From: Bryobacterales bacterium
GTDB taxonomy: Bacteria > Acidobacteriota > Terriglobia > Bryobacterales > UBA6623
Direction: 5' to 3'
Assembly: GCA_022825595.1 (NCBI GenBank)
Contig: JAJDWM010000308.1
Coordinates: 1-34,648 of the forward strand
DNA: 34,648 bases
Part shown: positions 17,723 to 26,175 of the stretch, piece after piece
Position numbering within the stretch: the stretch's first letter is position 1
Layout of the letters: every line of letters begins with the position of its first letter
Program-made: the position numbers and the translations under genes
Notes under the pieces: generated by a model
Database searches by the model: none
Told to the model about the DNA's origin: nothing
What the model saw: the letters and a program-made list of their open reading frames with translations, nothing else

Positions 17723-20056
17723 GTGTATCTGAATTGCCCAGTTCGTCGGCTGGCGGCGGTCTTGGTTGCGGCTGTCGGTCCCCTCTCCGCGATCGGTGCG
17801 GAACCGCACAGAGAACTGGTAGACAGCTACTGCGTCGCGTGCCACAGCGAGTCGCTGCGAACCGCGGGACTCGCGCTGGACGAGCTGGCGGCTAGGCCGA
17901 TAGATGAGGACCGCAGCGCTTGGGAAACCGTAGTCCGGAAGCTGCGCGGCCGCCACATGCCCCCCGTCGGCCTTCCCCGTCCAGATGAGGCCACGTACGC
18001 ATCCGTGGTCGTGTGGCTTGAGGAGCAGCTGGACGCTGCGGCGGCCCGGAACCCGGATCCGGGCCGGACCGAGACCTTCCGGCGCCTGACCCGCACCGAG
18101 TACCGGAACGCAATCCGAGACCTGCTGGAGTTGGATGTCGATTTGTCGACCGTTCTGCCGCGCGACGAGTCCAGTTCGGGGTTCGACAACATAACTGTCG
18201 GAGACCTCTCGCCAGCCTTGCTGGAGGCCTACGTGGCCGCCGCCGACAGCATCTCGCGCTTAGCGCTTGGACGCCCCGTGCCGACACCAGAGGTCCGGAC
18301 CTTCAAGATGAGGCCCGACTTGACCCAAGAGTGGCCCGTGGAGGGATTACCGCTCGGGACGCGAGGCGGAACGTTGGTGAAGCACACCTTCCCCGTGGAC
18401 GGGGACTACGAGATCATCGTGCGTCTCGCTCGCGACCGTGACGAGCAGATCGAGGGACTGCGTGTGCCGCACCAGCTCGACCTGCTTCTGGACGGCGAGA
18501 GGATCCGCCTGTTCGATGTCCTGCCGCCCCGGCGCGTCGGCGATCACGACGACGTCGACCAGCACCTGCGTGCGCGCCTCCCGGTCCGCGCCGGGACACG
18601 GGAGATAGCGGCGACGTTCCTGAAGCAGCCTTGGAGTGTGCTCGAGACGGACCGGCTGCCATATCAGGCCCACTTCAACGTGTACCGGCATCCCCGCGTC
18701 CAACCCGCGGTGTACGAGGTCACGATCATGGGACCGTACGGGCCCACTGGTCCCGGTAACACCGCCAGCCGCGAGCGCATCCTGACTTGCGGTCCCGATT
18801 CCGACGATGGGCCGGAGGGCTGCGCCAAGGAGATCGTGGCGAATGTGATGCGCCAGGCGTTTCGACGGGAAGTCACCGCCTCTGACCTTGAGGGGCCACT
18901 GGAGTTCTTTCGGGACGGCCTTGCCGAGGGTGGGTTTGAGGCGGGGATCGAGATGGCGCTGTCGTCGATTCTGATAAGCCCCGACTTTCTGTTCCGCATC
19001 GAGCGCGACCCGCCAAGTGTCGCCCCTGGTACGCCCTATCGGCTCAGCGATGGCGAGATCGCCTCACGCCTGTCGTTCTTCCTCTGGAGCAGCATCCCAG
19101 ACGAGGAGTTGCTGGACGCCGCGAGATCAGGCCAGCTACGGAATCCTGAGATCTTGGGGGGCCAGGTTCGCAGGATGCTCGCGGACACGCGTTCATCGGC
19201 GCTCCTGACCAACTTTGCCGCACAGTGGCTGCACCTGCGCAATTTGGATGCGGCGGAGCGGGACATGCGGCTCTTCCCCAGCTTCGACGACAACCTCCGC
19301 CAGGCGATGCGGCGTGAGACGGAGCTGTTTCTCGACAGCGCCATCCGGGACGACCGCAGTGTGCTGGACCTGCTCTCGGCGGACTACACGTTCCTGAACG
19401 AGCGGCTCGCGCGGCATTACGGTATCCCGCACGTATACGGCAGTTGGTTTCGAAGGGTTGACTTGGGGCAGGGCAGTCGCCGAGGGGGATTGCTCCGTCA
19501 CGCGAGCATCCTGACCGTCACCTCCTACAGCACGAGGACTTCGCCCGTGATCCGCGGCCACTGGATACTGGAGAACCTGCTAGGAGTCCCGCCTCCGCCT
19601 CCGCCTTCCGAAGTGCCGGCGCTCGAGGACCAGCCGATTGCGGCTGGATTGTCAGTACGAGAGCGGCTCGAACGCCACCGCGCTGACCCCGCATGCGCGA
19701 GCTGCCACGCGCTGATGGACCCCGTGGGCTTCGCTCTGGACAACTATGACGCGGTTGGGCGCTGGCGGACAACTGACGGCGATGCTCCGGTGGATGCCGT
19801 AGGGAATTTCCCTGGCGGGCCGACCTTCGAAGGCCCAGATGGCCTCGAAAAGGCGATTTTGGAGCGGTCCGACCTGTTTGTGAACGCCCTGGCGGAGAAG
19901 CTCCTGACGTATGCTCTAGGCAGGGTTGTTGGGCCGCTTGACGCACCGGCTGTTCGGAGGATCGTTCGGGAGGCGAGCGAAGACAAGTTCCGCTTTTCCT
20001 CGCTCATACTCGCGGTGGTCAAGAGTGACCCATTCCAGATGAGGAGAACGCGATGA
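17723..20056 (+). CDS. DUF1592-family (DUF1587/1592/1588/1585) c-type cytochrome
   Basis: 777 residues from GTG at 17723 (GGAG 12 bases upstream), beginning with a signal peptide (LAAVLVAAVGPLSAIGA). A CVACH haem c motif lies at residues 37-41 and a second, CASCH, at about 658-662, so it should be a periplasmic dihaem protein. Between them are the usual domains of this family: DUF1587 (FRRLTRTEYRNAIRDLLELD), DUF1595 (AFRREVTASDLEGPLEFFRD), DUF1592 (YRLSDGEIASRLSFFLWSSI) and DUF1588 (RRGGLLRHASILTVTSYSTR). A C-terminal DUF1585 (LLTYALGRVVGPLDAPAVRR) completes the order known from Planctomycetes and Acidobacteriota. The function is unproven; oxidation of a sugar-like or other organic substrate is often suspected. 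Its stop overlaps the start of the DUF1552 gene by 4 bp. Confidence 0.92.
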   Translation: MYLNCPVRRLAAVLVAAVGPLSAIGAEPHRELVDSYCVACHSESLRTAGLALDELAARPIDEDRSAWETVVRKLRGRHMPPVGLPRPDEATYASVVVWLEEQLDAAAARNPDPGRTETFRRLTRTEYRNAIRDLLELDVDLSTVLPRDESSSGFDNITVGDLSPALLEAYVAAADSISRLALGRPVPTPEVRTFKMRPDLTQEWPVEGLPLGTRGGTLVKHTFPVDGDYEIIVRLARDRDEQIEGLRVPHQLDLLLDGERIRLFDVLPPRRVGDHDDVDQHLRARLPVRAGTREIAATFLKQPWSVLETDRLPYQAHFNVYRHPRVQPAVYEVTIMGPYGPTGPGNTASRERILTCGPDSDDGPEGCAKEIVANVMRQAFRREVTASDLEGPLEFFRDGLAEGGFEAGIEMALSSILISPDFLFRIERDPPSVAPGTPYRLSDGEIASRLSFFLWSSIPDEELLDAARSGQLRNPEILGGQVRRMLADTRSSALLTNFAAQWLHLRNLDAAERDMRLFPSFDDNLRQAMRRETELFLDSAIRDDRSVLDLLSADYTFLNERLARHYGIPHVYGSWFRRVDLGQGSRRGGLLRHASILTVTSYSTRTSPVIRGHWILENLLGVPPPPPPSEVPALEDQPIAAGLSVRERLERHRADPACASCHALMDPVGFALDNYDAVGRWRTTDGDAPVDAVGNFPGGPTFEGPDGLEKAILERSDLFVNALAEKLLTYALGRVVGPLDAPAVRRIVREASEDKFRFSSLILAVVKSDPFQMRRTR

Positions 20057-21384
20057 TCGTCACCAAGAAGACACTGCCGCGGCGCACCGTATTGCGCGGG
20101 ATCGGCACGTCTGTGGCCCTGCCACTGCTGGATGCGATGGTTCCGGCCATGACCGCACTTGCGGCCACGGCGGCCACCCCGGTGCGGCGCCTCGGATACA
20201 TCTATGTTCCGATGGGATCCGACGTCAAGCGCTGGACTCCGCCGCGGCAGGATTCGCTCGCCGAGCTCTCGCCGATCCTGCGGCCCATCGAGCCACACAA
20301 GGACCATGTCACGGTCTTGACGAACATGGAGCTGCGCAACGCCTACCCTGGCACGCACGCAACCTCCAACTCGGCCTACCTGAGCTGTGCCAAGGCCAAA
20401 CTGACGGAGAGCACTGACTATTACTTGGGCACGACCGTCGACCAGATTGCCGCAAGGGAGATTGGCCAGGATACGCCTATCCCGTCACTCGAGCTCGGTA
20501 TGGACATGCTCGATGTTGTCGGACAGTGTGACGACGGATTTGCCTGCGTCTACCAGAACAACCTCTCGTGGTCTTCCCCGACGACTCCGCTGCCCTATGA
20601 GGCGCACCCGCGCAACGTCTTCAACCGGCTCTTCGGTGAGGGCACGCCAGAGCAGCGCGCCCGGGCGCTGCGGAAGAAGGCCAGCATGCTCGACCGCTTG
20701 CGGGGAGACATCGCCCGTCTCCGGCGAGAGCTCGGCACTGGCGACTTGATGAAGGTTGAGCAGTATCTCGACAGTGTGCGGGAGGTCGAGAGACGCATCC
20801 AGATCGCCGAGGCCGGCATCGAGGACGCGCCGCAGCCTGACATCGAGCGGCCCGCCGGAGTTCCGGCGAAGTACGCCGATCATGTGCGCCTGATGTTTGA
20901 CCTGCAGGTGCTGGCAATGCAGGCCGACCTGACGCGCATCATCACGTTCCAGCTCGCGCGGGAAGGCAGCACGCGCAGCTATCCCGAGGTTGGCGTGACG
21001 GAGCCGCACCATCCTCTGACGCACCACGGCAACAATCCGGAAATGGTGGCGAAGGTAGCCAAGATCAACGAGTACCACGTCTCGCTGTTCGCGTATCTCC
21101 TCGGCCGTCTCAAGTCCACGCAGGACGGGGACGGCTCGCTGCTCGACCACTGCATGTACCTCTACGGGAGCGGAATGGGCGATCCCAACAAGCACGACCA
21201 CGTCAATCTTCCGATCATGGTCGCCGGTGGCGGTGCAGGCCGGCTCAAGGGCGGCCGTCACATCCGCTACGAGCGGGGTACGCCTCTGGCCAATCTTCAC
21301 CTGACATTGCTGGAAAAGGTTGGCGTGCGGATGGACTCTTTTGCGGACAGCCATGGCAAGGTGGAGGAACTGCTTTCCATATGA
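20053..21384 (+). CDS. DUF1552 protein with Tat-type signal
   Basis: 443 residues. The N-terminus PRRTVLRGIGTSVALPLLDA is a twin-arginine-like signal, implying export of a folded, possibly cofactor-bearing protein. The rest follows the DUF1552 pattern: YIYVPMGSDVKRWTP, TVLTNMELRNAYPGTHATSN, a central coiled-coil-like helical stretch (RALRKKASMLDRLRGDIARL), TRIITFQLAREGSTRSYPEV, HHPLTHHGNNPEMVAKVAKI and MYLYGSGMGDPNKHDHVNLP. The layout recalls the alkaline-phosphatase-like DUF1501 family, and conserved His/Asp residues could bind metal, but no activity is established. It starts at ATGA overlapping the cytochrome stop and ends at ATGA overlapping the ankyrin gene, so translation of all three is probably coupled. 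Confidence 0.93.
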   Translation: MIVTKKTLPRRTVLRGIGTSVALPLLDAMVPAMTALAATAATPVRRLGYIYVPMGSDVKRWTPPRQDSLAELSPILRPIEPHKDHVTVLTNMELRNAYPGTHATSNSAYLSCAKAKLTESTDYYLGTTVDQIAAREIGQDTPIPSLELGMDMLDVVGQCDDGFACVYQNNLSWSSPTTPLPYEAHPRNVFNRLFGEGTPEQRARALRKKASMLDRLRGDIARLRRELGTGDLMKVEQYLDSVREVERRIQIAEAGIEDAPQPDIERPAGVPAKYADHVRLMFDLQVLAMQADLTRIITFQLAREGSTRSYPEVGVTEPHHPLTHHGNNPEMVAKVAKINEYHVSLFAYLLGRLKSTQDGDGSLLDHCMYLYGSGMGDPNKHDHVNLPIMVAGGGAGRLKGGRHIRYERGTPLANLHLTLLEKVGVRMDSFADSHGKVEELLSI

Positions 21385-22967
21385 CCGCGACCAAGCCCCG
21401 CGGCGGCTTTGATTCCAGCCTGCGACTCTTGGTCTGCACTGTTGGCCTGCTTACCGTCGCCAATGGGGCCATGGCTGGGGAGAGCGCCCTGCCGGACGCG
21501 GCCCAAGCTGGCAACAGCCAGATGGTGCGGACGCTGCTGGCAGGCGGAACCGACGCGAATTCGGTCCAGCGAGATGGCACCACGGCGCTGCATTGGGCAG
21601 CGAGAAACAACGACGCGTCCACTGCGGCTGCGGTCCTCAAGGCCGGAGCAGATGCCAATGCGCGCAATCGGTATGGGGTCACTCCGCTGAGCTTGGCCTG
21701 CACGAACGGCAGTGCGATCCTCGTGAGCTTGCTCTTGGATGCGGGCGCCGATCCAAACGCTGCACTGCCTGGCGGCGAGACACCGCTGATGACTGCAGCT
21801 CGCACTGGGCGGTTGGCCCCTGTTCGGGCTCTACTTGTCGCAGGCGCCGACCCGCATGCCACCGTCCAAGGGATGGGCCGCCAAGAGGGGGCGGGGGCGA
21901 ATTATTACCTAGCCCGACTCAGAGACCCGACGATACACGACTTCCGCCCAGATTCAGACCAGACTGCCTTGGTCTGGGCGGCGGCAGAGGGTCATGCAGA
22001 AGTGATCTCGGAGCTCATCGAGTTTGGTGCGGAGCATCGATTCGCCCTCCAGTCGGGCTTCACGCCGCTGCTGTTGGCAGTGCGCGGCGGTCATGTCGAT
22101 GCGGTCAGGGCGTTGCTGGAGGCCGGTGGGGATGTGAACGAGCGGATTGCTCCCGGCATTGACTGGCGCCACCCGGGCTACGACGCGAAGCTGCGGCCCA
22201 GCGCCACACCCTTGCACGTAGCGGTCGAGAACGGGCACTTTGAGCTGGGTGCCTATCTCCTCGAGGCGGGAGCGGACCCCAGTGCGGCTGACCGCGAAGG
22301 ATATACGGCGCTTCATGCTGTACCCGCCGCGCGTCGTGTGCCCCTGGGGGATGCCGATCCTGTGCCCAAGCCCACCGGCACCATGTCCAGTCTGGATTTC
22401 GTGAGAGTGCTGGTTGCCGCGGGAGCAGATCCGAACGCTCGGCTGAGTGGCACGGGCATCGTGAACCGGGGTGCTGTTGTGCTCGGGCCGACTGCCTTAC
22501 TCGGGGCCGTTCAGACTGGCGACGTTGAGCTTGCGAAAGCCCTGGTGGAGGTCGGTGCCGACCCACTGGCGAAGGACAACCAAGGCCGGACGGCAGTCAT
22601 GTTGGCCGGGTCCAGGACCGGCGAGGCGATAGAGGTAAACCAGCTGATCGACCTGTTGCTCGGCTGGGGTGTAGACATCGACGCTGTCGACAAGAACGGC
22701 GAAACTGCGATGCATGCCGCCGCGTACCGGGACCGCCCGGAGACCATCAAGTTGCTCGCCCGGCGGGGGGCCAGCGTGAGTGTCTGGAACCGCCCGAATC
22801 GGCACGGATCGACTCCGCTACTAATTGCCGCCGGATACCGAGGATCCGCCAGTTTTCGTCCTCAGCCGCGTGCGGAGGCGGCAATTCGCGGAGTCATGGC
22901 CGAGAGCGGCATCGACCCGCCCCCGGTGCTTGCACCGCCGGTTCAGCCGGCTCGAGCCGGGTATTGA
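21381..22967 (+). CDS. Exported ankyrin-repeat protein
   Basis: 528 residues with a signal peptide at about 1-32 (LRLLVCTVGLLTVANGAMAG). Ankyrin repeats run almost to the end: DGTTALHWAARNNDASTAAA, YGVTPLSLACTNGSAILVSL, GETPLMTAARTGRLAPVRAL, SGFTPLLLAVRGGHVDAVRA, SATPLHVAVENGHFELGAYL and GETAMHAAAYRDRPETIKLL. Ankyrin repeats bind other proteins; the signal peptide places this one in the periplasm. It is the third gene of the operon, overlapping the DUF1552 stop by 4 bp, which points to a structural or protective partner of the cytochrome/DUF1552 pair. A host-directed effector is less likely given its place in the operon. Confidence 0.92.
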   Translation: MTATKPRGGFDSSLRLLVCTVGLLTVANGAMAGESALPDAAQAGNSQMVRTLLAGGTDANSVQRDGTTALHWAARNNDASTAAAVLKAGADANARNRYGVTPLSLACTNGSAILVSLLLDAGADPNAALPGGETPLMTAARTGRLAPVRALLVAGADPHATVQGMGRQEGAGANYYLARLRDPTIHDFRPDSDQTALVWAAAEGHAEVISELIEFGAEHRFALQSGFTPLLLAVRGGHVDAVRALLEAGGDVNERIAPGIDWRHPGYDAKLRPSATPLHVAVENGHFELGAYLLEAGADPSAADREGYTALHAVPAARRVPLGDADPVPKPTGTMSSLDFVRVLVAAGADPNARLSGTGIVNRGAVVLGPTALLGAVQTGDVELAKALVEVGADPLAKDNQGRTAVMLAGSRTGEAIEVNQLIDLLLGWGVDIDAVDKNGETAMHAAAYRDRPETIKLLARRGASVSVWNRPNRHGSTPLLIAAGYRGSASFRPQPRAEAAIRGVMAESGIDPPPVLAPPVQPARAGY

Positions 22968-23804
22968 GGCGCAACCGTCTACGAGGATTCCCAGTCCTCT
23001 CCGCCTGACTGGCCGGGCCTCGGGCTTGGTGTTCGAGCCCGGCCTTGGGGATGGCTGCCCCTTTGCTCCGTACCGTCGCCGACGGTCTCCTTGGAATCGC
23101 TGACCAGTGAGCGGTACACCTGATCGGATCGTCGTAGGAAGCCGATGGACCGCAAGGCAAGAGGCCTTGGCCCAATCGTGTTCGCGGACTGTGCCCGTGC
23201 GACCCGCTGCCTGACGGTGAATAAGGCCCCGAAGATATCCGGCCCAGGACGGTCGCGCGCGGCTTGTCGGATAGACGATCTATTGCTCATGTAGGAGTAC
23301 AGGATCGTCCCGTGCGTCACCAGTGGCGGTCAGGCACTGGCTATTGGGTATTCAGTCACGAATGGGTAGCGACGATGCCCGGGGTGTTGTCTCAGCGTTC
23401 GGGTGGGACGGATCCGGATCCTCCGTGGCCGGCCTGCGGACCTGTGCAATTCCTGCCGGGGTTGGCGGCGTGATGCGTCCCACTCCCCGTCTCGTGCGCG
23501 TAGATTGGGGTCGCGCGAGCTGGATCAGGGATGCGCTTCCAAGCAGTGCTGGTCTGGTGATGGCCGGGGTTGAGAGTAGGCGTGCCCCCTGCTGGACCGC
23601 TTGTGGTCGAGAGCGATGACAGGACCACGAGCGCGGCTTGCCCCTGCGCCGCTCTCACTCGCTGCGTAACTCTGTCCGCAACCCGGTAGGAAGTTGCTGC
23701 TGGCCCGGCATCGGCCTGTGATACACATCCAGCGGCGATAATCGCGCTTGCGTGCACAAGGCGCGAGCGTGTCGCTGGGGCGGGGTGCGGCCCAGCCGCC
23801 CGGG
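22968..23804. other. Gene-free stretch after the ankyrin gene
   Basis: Apart from the hairpin at 23011-23044, no gene is supported. Open frames on both strands (for example 22979-23320 and 23392-23757 on minus) lack family motifs and ribosome binding sites. No RNA gene was recognised. From about 23870 the composition becomes visibly richer in A and T, marking the edge of the island that follows. Confidence 0.5.
23011..23044 (+). terminator. Hairpin downstream of the cytochrome operon
   Basis: GGCCGGGCCTCG pairs with CGAGCCCGGCC around an 11-base loop, leaving one bulged base, 43 bp after the ankyrin gene's stop. It is very GC-rich but followed by TTGGGG instead of a T-run, so it is a likely 3'-end structure and not a textbook intrinsic terminator. 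Confidence 0.45.
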
Positions 23805-24518
23805 ATGGAGAGGCGGGCCCCTGAACGTGATGAGGGGATCGGTCCCAATGCGCGGATCATATCTCAGAGGATCCTGCGATATTCCCATATATGTTGGTCG
23901 ATTCGCGTCAGTCTGCTTGCCAGTCTCCGGAATATACGCTATATCAATAGTGGAATTCCGAAAGATAGTGAAGAAGATCTGCTTCCCACGATCTGGAAGC
24001 CGTGGATGGGCGATGAACTAGTTGCATCGCGCGTACCCGTCACGACACCCACACGGTACGTCTCGTTCCGAGCGGCCTTGAATCTCCGGTTGCCTGGGGA
24101 GCACACAGGAGATTTGCACAGGACCGTCTTCTTCTACACTGCGGCCGACAACCCCTATACCCTGAAGCTTGCCGGGCCGGGCGGATTGTGTGATTCGACT
24201 CCAAGCCTCGGGAGCAAGGGCGTGCGGGACATGGCGGACCTCCTAGTAGTCATCGATGTCATTCCCGAAGGTGCTGGTCCAGTCTGGGTAGCGAACCACT
24301 ACCAAGCAATCACAGACCTTGTTCTCGGGGATGTGACCGATCTTCGATGTACATTCATCCCGAGGGTCGCACCGGTCTATACCATCAACCAGTGGTTGGA
24401 CACAGAGGAGCAGATCGAGCATTTGGTTCAGGAGTACCTAGTGCCACTGACCAGCCAGCTTCCACCAAAGGAAAGAGAAGTTCACGAAAAATGGCTTCCG
24501 ACCGTAGTGTGGCCCTGA
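23805..24518 (+). CDS. Unrecognised protein next to an AbiEii-like remnant
   Basis: 237 residues if started at ATG 23805, where no ribosome binding site is visible; the frame is open from 23748 and the true start may lie further in. The first 50-60 residues look unnatural. From about GIPKDSEEDLLPTIWKPWMG onward it reads as a folded, soluble protein (RYVSFRAALNLRLPGEHTGD, KLAGPGGLCDSTPSLGSKGV, GPVWVANHYQAITDLVLGDV, INQWLDTEEQIEHLVQEYLV), with no signal peptide or membrane segment. I cannot name the family. The DNA is visibly AT-richer than its neighbours, a sign of transfer. A fragment resembling an AbiEii-type nucleotidyltransferase follows at once in the same frame, so it may be the partner gene of such a system. 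That role is inference only. Confidence 0.6.
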   Translation: MERRAPERDEGIGPNARIISQRILRYSHICWSIRVSLLASLRNIRYINSGIPKDSEEDLLPTIWKPWMGDELVASRVPVTTPTRYVSFRAALNLRLPGEHTGDLHRTVFFYTAADNPYTLKLAGPGGLCDSTPSLGSKGVRDMADLLVVIDVIPEGAGPVWVANHYQAITDLVLGDVTDLRCTFIPRVAPVYTINQWLDTEEQIEHLVQEYLVPLTSQLPPKEREVHEKWLPTVVWP

Positions 24519-24590
24519 ATCGTTCAATATGTTCTCAAGGGGGGCACTGCCTTAGCAATTGCCTATAACTTGATGACCAAGACACTCTAG
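24519..24590 (+). pseudogene. Fragment resembling an AbiEii/AbiGii nucleotidyltransferase
   Basis: After the TGA at 24516-24518 the same frame continues for 23 codons to a TAG, reading IVQYVLKGGTALAIAYNLMT. The stretch LKGGTALAIAYNL is very like the nucleotide-binding KGGTAL motif of AbiEii/AbiGii-type nucleotidyltransferase toxins. The N-terminal part that should precede the motif and the rest of the catalytic domain are absent, so this is at most a deletion remnant. Confidence 0.4.
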
Positions 24591-24688
24591 TCCGAACATG
24601 GCTCGCTGTAGGCGGTCCAGTCACGGATCCTTGGCATCTTCGCCAGTATTGGCATCGGCGCTGGTATGATGCGACGCGACCAAAGCGG

Positions 24689-25627
24689 TCAACGGCTGGC
24701 CGCCAACATTGAACGCGCCAAGCCAATATGCACGCCGAGCGTCAGTGCGTCGTAGTGGTTAAAGAAGGTTTCGAAGCGAAAGCGCTGCCGCACTCCGTTA
24801 TCGTCTGAAAGCACTAGTTCCGACTCCCCGATGCGTCCGCCCCAGTAATCTGGCTTGCAATAGGCCGCGATCTGCTTGAACAGTTCGTCCTCCTGTACGC
24901 CCTTGAAGTGCCGTGCGAAGGCCGGCGACCGAACGAAATGTTCCCGGCGCGTTGCTAGCTCAGGGTTGTCGCACACCGGCTCTACGCTCGGATACCGAGT
25001 GATCAAGCCTACGATTGGACGTCCCCGAGACGCGGATTCCACCAGCCGATAGAAGGTGGTGGTGATCGAGTTGCCGAACAATCTGTGCAACTCCAGAACG
25101 GTGTCGATGGACGGCTCTCGCGAGCGCGCTTCGTCAAGAAAACGGTCGCCCAAGAAGAGTAATCTGGCGGCTGCGAAATTGGCCTCGTTCTCGATCCGCC
25201 GACGACACTCCGGCGAAAGAGTGTGCCGGTTGTCGCCGAAGGCAGCATTGCCGTGCCATGGGATCAGCGTATGCCCGATCTCATGTGCCTCGCTCCAGCG
25301 ATGCTTCTTGTCGGGCAGTTTTGGATCGAGGAAGATGCTTCGCCACTTCGACAGGTATAAGGCGCTGAGATCGAACCTGCGAATCGCCTCGATGAGCAAG
25401 AGCTGACGCCTGTAGACGTGCATTGTGGAGACCATGATCTTGGAAACGGCCTCCAGCGAGAACTCCTTGTCATCGGTCGGATAGAAGCGGAGCTCAAGCC
25501 CGAGTAGCCGCCGCACGGTGGCTAGGTTCAATGGCGGCTCGGGGTTGCCGAGCTTTCGCAGAACAAGATCCACTCGCTCGGCGATGTCCGTGCCAGGCTT
25601 CCGAGCGATGAAGTGGTTGCGGATCAC
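24689..25627 (-). CDS. ImmA/IrrE-type (M78) metallopeptidase
   Basis: 312 residues from GTG at 25627. Residues 115-119 are HEIGH, the zinc HExxH motif, inside WSEAHEIGHTLIPWH, and the probable third ligand is the Glu of ENEANFAAARLLF near residue 148, the arrangement of ImmA/IrrE peptidases. In that family the enzyme typically cleaves a DNA-binding repressor of a mobile element or stress regulon, or acts in a toxin-antitoxin pair. The frame stays open upstream to 25849, but that stretch includes an inverted copy of the gene's own 3' part and is unlikely to be translated. No helix-turn-helix domain is visible in the protein and no repressor gene is adjacent. It runs opposite to the genes on both sides. 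A 45-bp coding segment is repeated in inverted orientation 15 bp before the start. Confidence 0.83.
   Translation of the reverse strand: MIRNHFIARKPGTDIAERVDLVLRKLGNPEPPLNLATVRRLLGLELRFYPTDDKEFSLEAVSKIMVSTMHVYRRQLLLIEAIRRFDLSALYLSKWRSIFLDPKLPDKKHRWSEAHEIGHTLIPWHGNAAFGDNRHTLSPECRRRIENEANFAAARLLFLGDRFLDEARSREPSIDTVLELHRLFGNSITTTFYRLVESASRGRPIVGLITRYPSVEPVCDNPELATRREHFVRSPAFARHFKGVQEDELFKQIAAYCKPDYWGGRIGESELVLSDDNGVRQRFRFETFFNHYDALTLGVHIGLARSMLAASR
24870..24914 (-). repeat. Inverted repeat, left arm (inside M78 gene)
   Basis: 45 bp that match 25643-25687 exactly in inverted orientation. Here it encodes RHFKGVQEDELFKQ of the peptidase. Flanks on both sides differ between the arms, apart from scattered matches. 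Confidence 0.95.
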
Positions 25628-25642
25628 AGCCCATCTTACGAT

Positions 25643-25687
25643 ACGGCACTTCAAGGGCGTACAGGAGGACGAACTGTTCAAGCAGAT
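25643..25687 (+). repeat. Inverted repeat, right arm (before M78 start)
   Basis: Exact inverted copy of 24870-24914, ending 15 bp upstream of the peptidase GTG. Read on the plus strand it encodes the same RHFKGVQEDELFKQI, followed by AKSGGT and a stop, so inversion between the arms would fuse it in frame to the peptidase. Confidence 0.95.
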
Positions 25688-25869
25688 TGCAAAATCCGGA
25701 GGAACCTGAAACCTGAATCCGCAGCAAAACGAATGCCCAGTCCGGGCCAAGACGAACACTCGGGCCGATCGCGCCAAAGACTTGGGATCTATCCTCATGG
25801 GATAGCGGACGGCGTTGCGATGCGAGGAACGAGGACTCCGCTTCTCCACGTATCAAACACGAATTAAGA

Positions 25870-26175
25870 ATGATGGCAAGAGTAAGAACAGCCATGAAGA
25901 GAATTCTCGAAATCTTGCGGCTGAGCGATGACCAAGGTCTGTCGCAGTTCGAGGCGCTGATCGCACAGAATTTGAATGCAGGTCAGTCGCGAATGGCTGC
26001 CCGTGGTCTGTACGATCTTGCCTTTTTGGCAGAGCGATATGGAGATGCGCTCTGATACGACCAGATCCGGCATTCGGAATCCCTCTCAAGAGACTTCGAG
26101 CTGTTTGCGGAAAGGTACGAACCTGCATCCTCCGATGACAAGACCCTGTCTAGGATTACAACCGCCGCAGACCGG
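25870..26175 (+). pseudogene. N-terminal part of split pentapeptide-repeat gene
   Basis: ATG at 25870 opens a frame reading MMARVRTAMKRILEILRLSD and MAARGLYDLAFLAERYGDAL before TGA at 26053-26055. Beyond it the same frame goes on without a break (YDQIRHSESLSRDFELFAER) into the pentapeptide-repeat ORF. A single change such as TGG to TGA would explain this; the joined product would have about 270 residues. The head has no recognised domain and looks helical. It is divergent from the M78 gene across about 240 bp. Confidence 0.6.

Noticed and set aside
22979-23757. Several ORFs of 90-120 codons after the ankyrin gene
   Set aside because: They overlap on both strands, contain no motifs, and are typical of chance open frames in GC-rich DNA.
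25789-25805. Small hairpin CTATCC/GGATAG between divergent genes
   Set aside because: A 6-bp stem with a 5-base loop is expected by chance and has no T-run or regulatory context.
25628-25849. 74-codon N-terminal extension of the M78 peptidase
   Set aside because: It is encoded partly by the inverted copy of the gene's own 3' region read on the other strand, and resembles no peptidase N-terminus.
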